Assembly: GCF_003201205.1 (NCBI RefSeq)
Contig: NZ_QICN01000005.1
Span: 124,001 to 188,000 of the forward strand
Source: Sinimarinibacterium flocculans
GTDB taxonomy: Bacteria; Pseudomonadota; Gammaproteobacteria; Nevskiales; Nevskiaceae
DNA length: 64,000 nucleotides
Direction: 5' to 3'
Under the pieces are notes generated by a model, which was not told the DNA's origin, made no database searches, and saw nothing but the letters and a program-made list of their open reading frames with translations. Positions 29,667 through 39,196 of the stretch are shown piece after piece (the stretch's first letter is position 1; each line of letters opens with the position of its first letter). The translations under genes were made by a program, and so were the position numbers.

Positions 29667-30434
29667 CTACCGGCGTACGGTCACCGGCAGGCATGCCGGA
29701 TCAGCGACGCCGAACAGCAGCAACGAGCCAGGGGGAATCGCCGTTGGCTGATAGTTCCAGAACCGTAACTTGAGTATCTGCGTCTCGCCGTCCGGCAGAA
29801 CGAGCAGGTCGCGACTGAACCAACCGCGCCCGCTACCACCGGCCGCTTCGTAATAGTCGTCTCCCTGCATACCCGCCTCGTACAGCACGGGTCCCTCCCT
29901 CGACACGCGTCCACCTACGTAGGTGTAGGCGGGCCTTGGAGGAATGATCAGGACGTCGCCATCCATGAGTTTCGCGGCTTGACCGGCCCCGGTCTGCAGA
30001 TCCGGCGCCGATAGTCTTACAGGTACGCGCACGAGTTCACGGCTGTAGATTGCCTCGGCCAGTTCGCCCGCCTTTGCCGAAGAGACTGCCGTACGGACTG
30101 CTTGCAAAGCCTGCTGTTCGGCCCCCGCGAGACAGAATCGATTCTGCGGCCCCGCATAGCCGATCGCGCTACGTGCCTTCCGCAGCAGGACCGCCCCGAA
30201 CAAGTACGCGTCGTCTGTCAGCCCACCTGCCTGACGGATCGCATCCGGCAGATCAAGCTGCGCTTGGCGCAACAGGATCGTTCCCGGCGTCGATACGGAG
30301 CCGTGAATCTCGACAATGCCTCGGCTTGGTGGCTGGGGGACGAAGACATTGGCCGAACTGCCCAGAGGCACAAGCACTGCGACAAGCAGCGCCAAGAACC
30401 GGAATAGCCGGGGTCGGCGTCGTCGGGGAATCAT
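29667..30434 (-). CDS. gfcC: GfcC/YjbG family periplasmic protein
   Basis: A 255-residue exported protein of the capsule-biosynthesis GfcC family (YjbG in Escherichia coli). The N-terminus MIPRRRRPRLFRFLALLVAVLVPLGSSA is a basic signal peptide. The mature part starts with a beta-grasp-like region (VEIHGSVSTPGTILLRQAQLDLPDAIRQAGGLTDD is typical) and ends with LKLRFWNYQPTAIPPGSLLLFG. ATG at 30434 was chosen over 30470 because it gives a compact signal peptide; neither has a strong ribosome site. It may act with Wza, whose SLBB domains have a related fold. It sits upstream of yjbH and downstream of a hairpin. Confidence 0.82.
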   Translation of the reverse strand: MIPRRRRPRLFRFLALLVAVLVPLGSSANVFVPQPPSRGIVEIHGSVSTPGTILLRQAQLDLPDAIRQAGGLTDDAYLFGAVLLRKARSAIGYAGPQNRFCLAGAEQQALQAVRTAVSSAKAGELAEAIYSRELVRVPVRLSAPDLQTGAGQAAKLMDGDVLIIPPRPAYTYVGGRVSREGPVLYEAGMQGDDYYEAAGGSGRGWFSRDLLVLPDGETQILKLRFWNYQPTAIPPGSLLLFGVADPACLPVTVRR

Positions 30435-30563
30435 TGCGGTACCGGGTCCCGATGCCAGCTCGGTGAACATGCGTGCATTGTAGCGATGAGTCGCGGCGAA
30501 GGCGGAAGCCGGTGAAAACAAAAGTCCGCCAGCGATCAACTGCGAGACGCCGCGCAGAACGCA

Positions 30564-30592
30564 AACGGGCTGGCGACCCTCGCCAGCCCGTT
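30564..30592 (-). terminator. 13-bp hairpin between the repeat protein and gfcC
   Basis: A perfect 13-bp inverted repeat (30564-30576 with 30580-30592, loop CCC) lies 16 bases after the Thr-Pro repeat gene stop. There is no T-run, so it could be a partial terminator that lets the first gene be expressed more strongly than gfcC-yjbHF, or an mRNA 3'-end stabiliser. Confidence 0.6.
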
Positions 30593-30607
30593 CTGCGACG
30601 CTCGCGC

Positions 30608-31489
30608 TCAGGGCCCTCCGGTACCGCCGGTGCCGCCCGAGCCGGTGCCTCCGGTCCCTCCCGTGCCAGTTCCGGTCGTCCCCCCCGTCGGTGTTGGCGT
30701 TGGCGGCGGCGGCGTGGGGGTCGGCGGCGGCGTGGCCGTCGGCGTAGGGACCACCGGTGTAGCCGTGGGCGTAGGTGTCGGAACTGGCGTCACCGTGGGC
30801 GTAGGTGTCGCTGTCGGACTAGCGGTTGCCGTCGGAGTCGGGGTCGGGCATGCGCCGTCTAGCTTTGGGCTAAGCCCATCAGGACACACAACGGGAGTCG
30901 GCGTTGCCGTAGCGGTCGGAGTAGCTGTAGCCGTCGGCGTTGCGGTGGCCGTCGGGGTCGCCGTCGGCGTTGCAGTGGCCGTCGGGGTCGCCGTCGGCGT
31001 TGCAGTGGCCGTCGGGGTCGCCGTCGGCGTTGCAGTGGCCGTCGGGGTAGGCGTTGCGGTGGCCGTCGGGGTCGCCGTCGGCGTTGCGGTGGCCGTCGGG
31101 GTAGGCGTGGCCGTCAGCGGAACATCATCGTCGACCAGACTCTCGCCGATAACCGTCAGTCCCAAAGCAAGTGCGACCATTCCGGTGATCTGAAGCGGAG
31201 TCGCCCCCGCGAATGCACCCAGCGACACGCCATTTGCGGCGAGTAGTGCGGCCCCGGATTCCGTTACCAGAAAGTTGCCGTTCTCAAGCTGCTCCATGAG
31301 CCCCTGCCGGACTGCTTCGTCGACGGTGAGGTTCATGCGCTGAGCCACCTGCCCCGCTTCCGGCGGCGTCAGTTCGCGCTCGGCGCGCACAACAGCTTGG
31401 GCCGAAGCCTCCCCTGCGTACATCGTTGCGGCGATCTGCCCGCCAACAAGCATGGCCGCAGTGGCTGCAATCAGCAACTTCTTATCCAT
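30608..31489 (-). CDS. secreted Thr-Pro repeat protein, possible YjbE analogue
   Basis: A 293-residue protein with four regions: a signal peptide (cleavage probable after EASA, near residue 31); a region of about 85 residues ending in a hydrophobic segment ([18 protein letters not shown]) and DDD; a long ATPTATPT repeat block from about residue 132; and a Gly/Thr-rich C-terminus. A two-cysteine insert, [13 protein letters not shown], interrupts the repeats. The ATG at 31489 has an AAGGAA site. It occupies the place of yjbE beside gfcC-yjbH-yjbF. As I recall it, YjbE also has a hydrophobic segment, an acidic/Gly spot and a threonine-rich tail, so it may be a diverged counterpart. The repeats may be cell-wall- or polymer-spanning or O-glycosylated. 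Function is inferred. Confidence 0.7.
   Translation of the reverse strand: MDKKLLIAATAAMLVGGQIAATMYAGEASAQAVVRAERELTPPEAGQVAQRMNLTVDEAVRQGLMEQLENGNFLVTESGAALLAANGVSLGAFAGATPLQITGMVALALGLTVIGESLVDDDVPLTATPTPTATATPTATPTATATPTPTATATPTATPTATATPTATPTATATPTATPTATATPTATATPTATATPTPVVCPDGLSPKLDGACPTPTPTATASPTATPTPTVTPVPTPTPTATPVVPTPTATPPPTPTPPPPTPTPTGGTTGTGTGGTGGTGSGGTGGTGGP
30931..31050. repeat. 30-bp tandem repeat array inside the Thr-Pro gene
   Basis: Four consecutive 30-base units, starting at 30931, 30961, 30991 and 31021, differ at only one or two positions; shorter variants continue to about 31104. Each unit encodes ten residues, so copy-number changes would keep the frame. Confidence 0.9.
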
Positions 31490-31615
31490 TTTTTCCTTCC
31501 CCGCTCTGAAAGCCGTCGTTTGAAAAGGCATCCACGCCACGGATCGGTGAACCAGCGGCCTAACCTTCACACTATCCTGCAAACTCTAACATAACCGCTT
31601 GACATGACCGTGACC

Positions 31616-31990
31616 TTACTCACGCTCTGACAACACCGCCCCTGATCGCGGATCAGCGATATCCGTCGGAGCCCCTTGACCGCCGACGAACAACCTCACG
31701 ACGAAGTATGCCGTTTCGGCTGCCAGGCTACTCGGCAGATAAGCCCGATCCAGTTGTACGCTTGACAGCACAGAACGGATGCTGGCCTCCTGCTGCGCCG
31801 GATGTGAAATACCGTAGTACTCCGCAGAGTGTCCAAATGCCGGATCCCGCACCGGCGGCATCATTTGTTGCGGCAATTCCTGTGCCAGAATTGACTGAGA
31901 CGCAAGAAAGAGCCCGCTCGCCACTATCTTCCGTGACAAGCGATCAGGCTGCGCTCGACGGATAACTCTTGTACTGATAGGAATATCCAT
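31616..31990 (-). CDS. small secreted protein of unknown function
   Basis: A 124-residue protein. The segment RKIVASGLFLASQSILAQ near residues 20-37 resembles a signal peptide, preceded by a basic stretch. The mature part (ELPQQMMPPVRDPAFGHS onward) has no motif I know. The ATG at 31990 lies inside the 3' end of wzc, giving a 47-base overlap; a TTG at the SRKIVASG segment is an alternative start that avoids the overlap. It is followed by the Thr-Pro repeat gene after 126 bases. The placement between wzc and the Yjb-like group suggests a role in EPS export, with no direct evidence. Confidence 0.5.
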   Translation of the reverse strand: MDIPISTRVIRRAQPDRLSRKIVASGLFLASQSILAQELPQQMMPPVRDPAFGHSAEYYGISHPAQQEASIRSVLSSVQLDRAYLPSSLAAETAYFVVRLFVGGQGAPTDIADPRSGAVLSERE

Positions 31991-34196
31991 ACCTGTATCC
32001 TGCGTAGCCCGTTCCCGGACGCCCCACTTGGTTGAAGATGGTTCCACTGACTTTCACGCCAGCGTTCTGCAATCTCGCCGCGGTTTCCTGAATCATCGGC
32101 ATGGAATGTTCCCCAGCCTTGAGCACGAGCAACGTGCTTCCGGCCACCTTACCAACGATCGCTGCATCTGTCACAGCGAGAATCGGCGGCGTGTCGATGA
32201 CGACGTAGTCGAAGTTCTGAGAAAGGGCCTTGACCAGCTCGGAGAAGTTGTCCGTGAGCAGCAGTTCTGCGGGATTCGGAGGAATCAAGCCAGTCGGTAC
32301 GATCCAGAGTCCGTCGACAACCGTCCGCCGCAGGACGTCCTTGATGTCGGCCTGCCCTGCACAGTAGTCGGATAGGCCTGGGCTGCGCTGGCAGTTGACA
32401 TACTCGTTCAGATGTCCGCGACGCAGGTCGCCGTCGACGACGACTACGCGCTTGCCGGACAGCGCCAGCACAGCACCGAGATTGACTGAAACGAAAGACT
32501 TTCCGAGCCCCGGGCCGGGGCCCGTCAACATCAGGACATTGTTCGCCGAATCCAGCATCGCGAAATGCAGCGAGGTGCGCAGACTCCGCAATGCCTCCAC
32601 CGCGATGTTCTGGGGTTCGACGAATGCCAGCAGCTGCCCTTCGCCGTCACGGCCACGCCGGAGCAAGCGCCTCTGTACTGGAGTAAAGGGCACCGTCGCG
32701 TAGGTCGGTATGCCCAGTGTGCGCTCGACCTCGGATGGATCGCCGACGGCGGGACGAAGCGCCCGCCGCACGAAGATAGCCACAATGCCGGCAAACAGGC
32801 CCAGCAGCACGGACAGCGCGAGAATCAGCGGCACCTTGGGCTTCGATGGTTCGCGCGGATCCACGGCGTAGTCGACAATGCGTACGTTGCCGATCGTGCC
32901 CGCCTTGACCACCTGCAGCTCCTGATAGCTGTTAAGCAGGTTGGTATAGAGCGTTGTGTTGACTTCCACGTCGCGCGCCAACCGCAGGATTTCCTGCTGC
33001 GTCTCCGGAAGTCCCTTCACTCTTTCGGCGATCGTCTGCTGCTCGCTGCGCACGGACTGCAACTGGCGGTCGATCGCAACCATCGTGGGATGACTGGGCG
33101 TGAACCGCTGGAGAGCTTCAGCGCGCTTCTGCTCAAGTTGCAATCGAACGGTTTCAAGCTCCACGCTCTGCTGAAGGATCAGCTCGGTTTCCTTCGTCAG
33201 ATCGGCCGACCCCTCACGCAGGCGGTAGCTGTTGAACGTAGCCTCAGCGCCTTCGAGCTTCTCGCGAATTTCCGGCAGCTGTGCCTCGAGAAATGACAGG
33301 GTCTGCGCCGCTTCGGCTGACCTGCGCTCGATATTCTGACGTTGGTACGCGATCATCAGGCGGTTAACGATCTCTCGAGCGAGTACCGGATCGGATGACG
33401 AGTAGGCCACCTGCAGAATCCCGCTGTCCTTGCCGCGCTCCGATACCCGGAGATCCGCCTGAATCCTCTCGATCGCGGCGGTCCGGTTCTCTCGCATCAA
33501 TGTGAATGTGGTTCCCGGCGCGGCCACAAGGTCCTGCACGAAGACCACCACCTTCCTGCCCGAGAGCACCTGTCCCTCGACGCGTGCGCCAACGGCTCCG
33601 GCAAGCACGTCCCGCCCGTCGAAGCGCAGCACGAAACCTTGCTCGGTAACCTCCAGCTCGAATGGCTTGCCGATCAAGGCATTCGGAACGTCGAACGTCG
33701 ACACCCGAACGAACTCCCCACCCCAGGCATAGCTGCGCAGGCCGAGGAACGCCGGGGCAACCTCCTGGTTGTCCGATTCGGCACGATGGCCTCGTGACAT
33801 CGCCCTCCCAACCAGCGGGAAATAGTTGGGACGGGCGATGATCGCCAGCTGCAGCGAGTCGACCACCGAGCCGACGATCATGCGGCTCATGAGCAGCTCT
33901 ACCTCGGCCGTTACGGCCGAGGGCTTGCCCATGAACTCCGCCATCTCTCCAAGAGCTGCGGTGAAACCGGACTCCTCCTTCTCGACCTGGACCAAGGCGT
34001 CCGCGTCGTACACGCGAGTGGCGGTCCATGCATAGAAGGCGCCAAACAGAAGAAACACGGCGGTGACCGCCAGCAGAATCCAGCGTCCTCCGGAGATCGC
34101 GCCGAGAAGCTCCTGCAGGTCGATTTCATCCTCGGCCGGTGCGAACGCGACTGCAGGCACATCCTGCTGCCCTGTCCTTGGCGAAACTGCATTCAT
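31944..34196 (-). CDS. wzc: polysaccharide co-polymerase and tyrosine autokinase
   Basis: A 750-residue inner-membrane protein. Two transmembrane helices (about residues 50-70 and 445-470) bracket a periplasmic Wzz/coiled-coil domain. The cytoplasmic BY-kinase domain has Walker A GPGPGLGKSF (559-568), Walker A' VVVVDGDLRRG, and Walker B YVVIDTPP (about 664-671). The tail TGYAGYRYGYSYQYKSY holds seven tyrosines, the expected autophosphorylation cluster that controls chain length and octamer cycling. It is next to wza, as in Wzy-dependent capsule and EPS loci. The ATG at 34196 is preferred over an upstream GTG. No Wzb-type phosphatase gene is present in the window. Confidence 0.95.
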   Translation of the reverse strand: MNAVSPRTGQQDVPAVAFAPAEDEIDLQELLGAISGGRWILLAVTAVFLLFGAFYAWTATRVYDADALVQVEKEESGFTAALGEMAEFMGKPSAVTAEVELLMSRMIVGSVVDSLQLAIIARPNYFPLVGRAMSRGHRAESDNQEVAPAFLGLRSYAWGGEFVRVSTFDVPNALIGKPFELEVTEQGFVLRFDGRDVLAGAVGARVEGQVLSGRKVVVFVQDLVAAPGTTFTLMRENRTAAIERIQADLRVSERGKDSGILQVAYSSSDPVLAREIVNRLMIAYQRQNIERRSAEAAQTLSFLEAQLPEIREKLEGAEATFNSYRLREGSADLTKETELILQQSVELETVRLQLEQKRAEALQRFTPSHPTMVAIDRQLQSVRSEQQTIAERVKGLPETQQEILRLARDVEVNTTLYTNLLNSYQELQVVKAGTIGNVRIVDYAVDPREPSKPKVPLILALSVLLGLFAGIVAIFVRRALRPAVGDPSEVERTLGIPTYATVPFTPVQRRLLRRGRDGEGQLLAFVEPQNIAVEALRSLRTSLHFAMLDSANNVLMLTGPGPGLGKSFVSVNLGAVLALSGKRVVVVDGDLRRGHLNEYVNCQRSPGLSDYCAGQADIKDVLRRTVVDGLWIVPTGLIPPNPAELLLTDNFSELVKALSQNFDYVVIDTPPILAVTDAAIVGKVAGSTLLVLKAGEHSMPMIQETAARLQNAGVKVSGTIFNQVGRPGTGYAGYRYGYSYQYKSYPSSAA

Positions 34197-34268
34197 AGTG
34201 ATGAGATCTATCGGCGCCTCAAGGCCCACTGGCCGGGGGAACTCACAGCTGGTGTCGTGACCAGCCCC

Positions 34269-35429
34269 TTACTCGGTGAGCCTGTCGATCTGGAAGACAG
34301 CCGAAATCGTGGGCAGCAGCTGCCCGATGACCGAGTTGTACTTGGCAAAGCCCGTCGCCTTCACATAGACCACGTCTCGCGGGTGCAACACGAGCTCTCC
34401 CGCCAGCATCAGCCCCAGGGGGTTGTCGAGGTCGAGCGTGTAGATCGTCGGCAGGCGCCCTAGGGCAAAGGGACGGCGAAAAACCAGTACGCCCGAGTCA
34501 TTGGAGCGAAGCTTGTCGAGTCCGCCCGCCTGCGCGAGGGCCTCGGTCAGAGTGGTCTTGCCCTGCTGCAACACGATCTGTTGCTGCTGCGTCGTTTCGC
34601 CCAGCACGAAGACCAGGTCGTTCGAGCTGTCGGGCACATGAACGATATCGCCGGCGATGAGGCGCGGATTGGACACCGGCCGGTCTCCCGAAAGCATGCC
34701 GGCCAGATCGAGCGGATAGCTGACGCCACCCCGGGTGAGAAGTACCCGACGGCGGCTCGCGCCCGACGCCAGCCCCCCCCGCTCATTGATCGCCTCGAGG
34801 ACCCCTTTCGGCGTGTCGTCCAGTGTCACGGTGCCCGGAGACTCGACGTCGCCGGTGACCTGCACTCGCTGCGAACGGAAGGCGACCACGCGCGCATCGA
34901 CCTGTGGACTCGTAATGACGCGCGAGATGCGCTGCGCGATGAATTCTCGCAGCTCCACGACTGTCATCCCCGCGACTTTGAATTCGCCGATGTAGGGATA
35001 GAACATGGTCCCTTCCGCCGAGACCAGCCGGCCGGCGTTCGCTACATCCGAGCGATCGCCCAGAGGGGTCGAAAGCTCAGGGTGGTCCCACACGACCACC
35101 AGGATGATGTCGCCAGGACCGATACGGTACTCCGGAGGGACTTGATCAGGCGTGATCTGCTGGAAGTCCGGCGGGAGTGGCGGCCATATCGTGTCTGTTT
35201 CCTGCCGGATCTGGGACAGCGACTGTCCTGAGACCTGGACGACTCGATAGCCGATCAGCTCGCCGTTATCGAGCTGTGCGCGATATTCGGTAACCCCTCC
35301 ATCCTCGACCTTGGACTTGTTGCGGCCATCGATGCCGCCCACGCCGGTGACGTGCATGCCGGGAAGAATGGAGCAGGCCGACAGCAGTCCCGCAGCTAGC
35401 GCGGTCCACACGCTCCGAGCCAAGTTCAT
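34269..35429 (-). CDS. wza: outer-membrane polysaccharide export lipoprotein Wza
   Basis: A 386-residue lipoprotein with lipobox LLSACS. The poly-export motif is EYRIGPGDIILVVVWDHPEL (about residues 105-125), followed by two SLBB-like domains (VTGDVESPGTVTLDDTPKGVLEAI and VFVLGETTQQQQIVLQQGKTTLTEAL). The C-terminal part (ATGFAKYNSVIGQLLPTISAVFQ) is the amphipathic helix that builds the outer-membrane pore. AAGGGGA precedes the ATG. It is upstream of wzc, with which it forms the export channel. The 246-base gap before it, towards fcl, may hold a promoter, although none is clear. Confidence 0.94.
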   Translation of the reverse strand: MNLARSVWTALAAGLLSACSILPGMHVTGVGGIDGRNKSKVEDGGVTEYRAQLDNGELIGYRVVQVSGQSLSQIRQETDTIWPPLPPDFQQITPDQVPPEYRIGPGDIILVVVWDHPELSTPLGDRSDVANAGRLVSAEGTMFYPYIGEFKVAGMTVVELREFIAQRISRVITSPQVDARVVAFRSQRVQVTGDVESPGTVTLDDTPKGVLEAINERGGLASGASRRRVLLTRGGVSYPLDLAGMLSGDRPVSNPRLIAGDIVHVPDSSNDLVFVLGETTQQQQIVLQQGKTTLTEALAQAGGLDKLRSNDSGVLVFRRPFALGRLPTIYTLDLDNPLGLMLAGELVLHPRDVVYVKATGFAKYNSVIGQLLPTISAVFQIDRLTE

Positions 35430-35675
35430 TGTGGTCCCCTTCTTATTCATGTGGCGCGCGCCCCTGATTCCGGTCGTGTACCCATATCGATTCTCGTGCC
35501 AACCGATCGCTTCCAGCCGCTGGCCCGATGCGGCATCCGTGTTCGAGCAGGCCAGCCCGCGTGCGCGGCAGCAGCGTAAAGCATCCCCAGTCTCCGATCA
35601 AAACCCGGATCCATACCGCACGAGACGCTCATGCTGAATTCCCCATCAAAGGAGGCCTTGAGCCCGGAGGGTCCC

Positions 35676-36620
35676 CTAGGCCCCACGAATACGACCTTCA
35701 TTGTCCAGGAACCACGCATAGGTCTGCGCGATACCCTCGCGCAAGCCGATCTGCGCCCGCCAGCCCATCGCCAGCAACCGCGTCACGTCCATCAACTTGC
35801 GCGGCGTGCCATCTGGCTTGGTCAGGTCCTGGGTGATGTGGCCCGCATAGCCCACGACGGAGCGGATGATTTCTGCGAGGTCGCGAATGGTCACGTCCTC
35901 ACCTACACCGACGTTGACGATGTCGTCGCCGGAGTAGTGGCGCATCAGGAACACAGCGGCGTCGCCCAGATCGTCCACATGCAGGAACTCCCTGCGCGGC
36001 GTGCCCGTCCCCCACATCACCACTTCGGAAGCGCCGTCGACCTTGGCTGCGTGGAACCGCCGTATCAGGGCCGGCAGAACGTGTGCGTTCTGCAGGTCGA
36101 AGTTGTCGCCTGGTCCGTACAGATTCGTCGGCATCAGGCTGATCGCGTCAAATCCGTACTGCCGCCGATACGCCTGGCACATCTTGATACCCGCGATCTT
36201 TGCAACGGCATACCACTCGTTCGTGGGTTCGAGTGCCCCGGTCAACAGGCACTCTTCCGGCATCGGCTGCGGTGCCAGCTTTGGATAGATGCAGGAAGAC
36301 CCCAGGAACAGCAATTTCTTTGCGCCGTGCCGCCAGGCGGAATGAATGACGTTCGTCTGTATGGCGAGGTTGTCCCGGATGAATTCGGCGGGGTAGGCAC
36401 TGTTCGCGTGAATGCCTCCGACCCTGGCAGCAGCCAGGAACACATAATCCGGGCGCTCGACCGAGAAGAAGTCCTCGACATCCGCTTGGCAGCTCAGATC
36501 CAGATCCCTGTGTGTGCGTAACAACAGGTTCTCGAAGCCCGCCTTCCGCAGTGCTCGAACGATCGCACCACCGGCAAGACCGCCGTGGCCTGCGACATAG
36601 ATTTTGGACTGTGGCGACAT
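35676..36620 (-). CDS. fcl: GDP-L-fucose synthase
   Basis: A 314-residue epimerase/reductase that converts GDP-4-keto-6-deoxymannose to GDP-L-fucose with NADPH. The nucleotide motif is the family's [14 protein letters not shown], the catalytic serine is in [19 protein letters not shown], and the YxxxK pair is in [10 protein letters not shown]. The length is standard (about 320). It follows gmd with a six-base gap, so the two work as a unit supplying fucose for the WcaI-like transferase. Confidence 0.96.
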   Translation of the reverse strand: MSPQSKIYVAGHGGLAGGAIVRALRKAGFENLLLRTHRDLDLSCQADVEDFFSVERPDYVFLAAARVGGIHANSAYPAEFIRDNLAIQTNVIHSAWRHGAKKLLFLGSSCIYPKLAPQPMPEECLLTGALEPTNEWYAVAKIAGIKMCQAYRRQYGFDAISLMPTNLYGPGDNFDLQNAHVLPALIRRFHAAKVDGASEVVMWGTGTPRREFLHVDDLGDAAVFLMRHYSGDDIVNVGVGEDVTIRDLAEIIRSVVGYAGHITQDLTKPDGTPRKLMDVTRLLAMGWRAQIGLREGIAQTYAWFLDNEGRIRGA

Positions 36621-36626
36621 CCCTGA

Positions 36627-37739
36627 TTACTCGTGGTAGTCGAAGGCCTTGTAGCCGGCCTCCTTGACCATGCTGTCGCGCTTGGCGGCATTGAGGTCCT
36701 CAAGGACCATTTCCCGCACGAGCGACTCGAATGACGTGGTCGGCGTCCAGCCGAGCTTTTCGCGCGCCTTGCTCGGATCACCGAGCAGGGTCTCGACCTC
36801 GGCCGGGCGGAAGTAGCGCGGGTCGACCGCCACGATCTTCTGCCCGAGACGCAGCTGCAGCTCGGCATTGCCGACGGAGCCGACCACGCCAACCTCGTCG
36901 ACCCCCTGCCCCGACCACTCGATGCCGATGCCGAGCTCTGCCGCAGCGCGCTCGACGAACTGGCGCACGGAGTACTGCACCCCGGTCGCGATGACGAAAT
37001 CTTCCGGCTGGCCCTGCTGCAGCATCAGCCACTGCATCTCCACGTAATCCCGCGCGTGACCCCAGTCGCGCAGCGAGTTCATGTTGCCGAGGTACAGGCA
37101 ATCCTGGAGACCCAGCGCAATCCGCGCCATGGCGCGCGTGATCTTGCGGGTGACGAAGGTCTCGCCGCGGATCGGACTCTCGTGATTGAAAAGAATGCCG
37201 TTGCAGGCATACATGCCGTACGACTCACGGTAGTTCACCGTGATCCAGTACGCGTACAGCTTGGCCACCGCGTAGGGCGAGCGGGGATAGAACGGCGTGG
37301 ATTCCCGCTGCGGAATCTCCTGCACCTTGCCGAACAGCTCCGACGTCGACGCCTGGTAGAAGCGGGTCTTCTGCTCGAGACCGAGGATGCGGATGGCCTC
37401 CAGCAGGCGCAAGGTCCCTACTGCGTCGCTGTTGGCCGTGTACTCCGGACTCTCGAAGGACACCGCGACGTGGGACTGGGCACCGAGGTTGTAGATCTCG
37501 TCCGGCTGCACCTGCTGCACGACCCGGATCAGGTTGGTCGCATCCGTAAGGTCACCGTAGTGCAGGATGAAGTTCCGGTTCTCGATATGGGGGTCCTGGT
37601 ACAGGTGATCGATGCGATCGGTATTGAACAGCGAAGCACGCCGCTTGATCCCGTGGACCTCGTAGCCCTTCCTGAGAAGAAACTCCGCAAGATAGGCGCC
37701 ATCCTGTCCGGTGACGCCGGTAATCAGTGCACGTTTCAT
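36627..37739 (-). CDS. gmd: GDP-mannose 4,6-dehydratase
   Basis: A 370-residue SDR that makes GDP-4-keto-6-deoxymannose from GDP-mannose. It begins [20 protein letters not shown] with the GxxGxxG cofactor site; the catalytic region contains [14 protein letters not shown] and [10 protein letters not shown] (YxxxK); [19 protein letters not shown] is the typical substrate-loop sequence. The GDP-mannose substrate would come from ManB and ManC encoded upstream in the same locus. Confidence 0.97.
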   Translation of the reverse strand: MKRALITGVTGQDGAYLAEFLLRKGYEVHGIKRRASLFNTDRIDHLYQDPHIENRNFILHYGDLTDATNLIRVVQQVQPDEIYNLGAQSHVAVSFESPEYTANSDAVGTLRLLEAIRILGLEQKTRFYQASTSELFGKVQEIPQRESTPFYPRSPYAVAKLYAYWITVNYRESYGMYACNGILFNHESPIRGETFVTRKITRAMARIALGLQDCLYLGNMNSLRDWGHARDYVEMQWLMLQQGQPEDFVIATGVQYSVRQFVERAAAELGIGIEWSGQGVDEVGVVGSVGNAELQLRLGQKIVAVDPRYFRPAEVETLLGDPSKAREKLGWTPTTSFESLVREMVLEDLNAAKRDSMVKEAGYKAFDYHE

Positions 37740-37804
37740 GAAAAAAGCCGTCACTCCCAGTCAATGTTTCGATGCTGCCGCGGGCTGCATGGGGGATGCG
37801 CGAA

Positions 37805-39088
37805 CTAGCTCGACGCGCTCGCATCTGCTGACTCCCGGGATTTCGGGGGACAGAGCTCTTCGAGATCACGCTCCATTCGCTCGAGGATCGCATCGCGATC
37901 CAGGTTCTCTTCGGCATACCGTCTGGCTCTTATGCCCATGCGCTGCCGCGAAGCAGCATCGTCGCTCAAGCTGACGACCGCTGCCACGAGGGCGTCAACG
38001 CTTTCGGGTGTCACTGCCAGACCGCACCTATGGGCGGACAGGACCTCGTGAAGCCCCGTCCCGGGCTCTGCCGTTGCTACGCAAGGACGCCCAGCCGCAA
38101 GAATGTTGGTCAACTTGGACGGCATGACCAAATCCGCCGCTTCTGCGCGCTGCACGATCAGATGGATGTCCGCCGCGCCCAGCATCTCGCTGAGCCGCTC
38201 CAGCGGCTGGACCGGCAGGAAGGCCATATTCCTCAGCTGCAGGTCGCGCGCAGCCCCCTCAAGGCGAAGCCGCTCGGCTCCAGCTCCGACCATGACGAAG
38301 CGGATGTCGTCGCGCTCCCGCACCCGGACCGCGAGATCGACCACGATCTCCAGCCCCTGCTTCGCCCCCATGGCGCCGGCATACATCACGATGACCTGAT
38401 CGTCGGTCCAGCCGCGTTCGCGACGGAACGCGTTGTCGCGCACTGTCGGGCGCACCGATGCGATATCCGCCCAGTTGGGCACGAGCCAGCTTCGATGTGC
38501 CGCTCCACCCTTTTTCAGGACGCGGTCTCGCATCGGAGGGGTGATCGTGCTCGTTCGGGATGCTTTCGCCACAAAGAAGTTCTCCAGGGCAAACAGCAGG
38601 CGCCCGAGTCGGCCGATGCGCAACATCCCCAGGCGCACCGCCGCATCAACCTGAAAGTCCTGAATGTGGTAGACCCAAGGCACGCGGCGCAGCAGGCCGT
38701 AGAACCACGGCAGCAGCGCATCCTGCATCGGCGGGCACACGGCGATCACGGCATCGTAGCGGCGACGCTGCAGCAGGATGGGCAACCACCAGCGCAAGGA
38801 CGCCAGCGTGAAGCTGCATTCCATCAGAATGCGACCGAACGCCGATACCCGACCGGGGCGGGGCACGAAATGCGGTGCACGCAGAACTCGCACACCGCCG
38901 AGCCGCTCCTCGTGCCAGGCACGACCTCGATACCCCCGCGCAATCACCCACTCCGGATAGTGCGGCATGCCCGCGATGGCATCCACTTCATGGCCTCGCG
39001 CTGCGAACCACCCCGCCATCTCCCCGGTGTACTTCCCGGTCGCGGTGAGCTCTGGCGAGAAATTCAGGCTGACGATCAGTAGCCGCAC
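37805..39088 (-). CDS. GT4 glycosyltransferase, WcaI-like
   Basis: A 427-residue GT-B fold transferase. The start LLIVSLNFSPELTATGKYTGEMAGW and HYPEWVIARGYRG resemble WcaI, the putative fucosyltransferase of the colanic acid cluster. The C-terminal domain has VIVMYAGAMGAKQGLEIVVD and the nucleotide-sugar site MPSKLTNILAAGRPCVATAEPG. It begins with GTG at 39088 because no ATG precedes the first strand. It lies next to gmd-fcl, which supports GDP-fucose as the donor (inference). Confidence 0.85.
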   Translation of the reverse strand: MRLLIVSLNFSPELTATGKYTGEMAGWFAARGHEVDAIAGMPHYPEWVIARGYRGRAWHEERLGGVRVLRAPHFVPRPGRVSAFGRILMECSFTLASLRWWLPILLQRRRYDAVIAVCPPMQDALLPWFYGLLRRVPWVYHIQDFQVDAAVRLGMLRIGRLGRLLFALENFFVAKASRTSTITPPMRDRVLKKGGAAHRSWLVPNWADIASVRPTVRDNAFRRERGWTDDQVIVMYAGAMGAKQGLEIVVDLAVRVRERDDIRFVMVGAGAERLRLEGAARDLQLRNMAFLPVQPLERLSEMLGAADIHLIVQRAEAADLVMPSKLTNILAAGRPCVATAEPGTGLHEVLSAHRCGLAVTPESVDALVAAVVSLSDDAASRQRMGIRARRYAEENLDRDAILERMERDLEELCPPKSRESADASASS

Positions 39089-39196
39089 AAAGACTCAAAC
39101 CTTCTCGTTATCCATGCAGAAATCTGCAGGAATCCATTGTACGCAAGCATCTACTGCACCGACTGACGGACAGTTCACGCAGCGTGAGCATGCATC

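Noticed and set aside
30931-31104. CRISPR array
   Set aside because: The 30-bp units are directly adjacent with no spacers and encode part of a protein in frame; there are no cas genes.
35430-35675. ops/JUMPstart antitermination element before wza
   Set aside because: I looked on both strands for the GGCGGTAGC core in this 246-base gap and did not find it.
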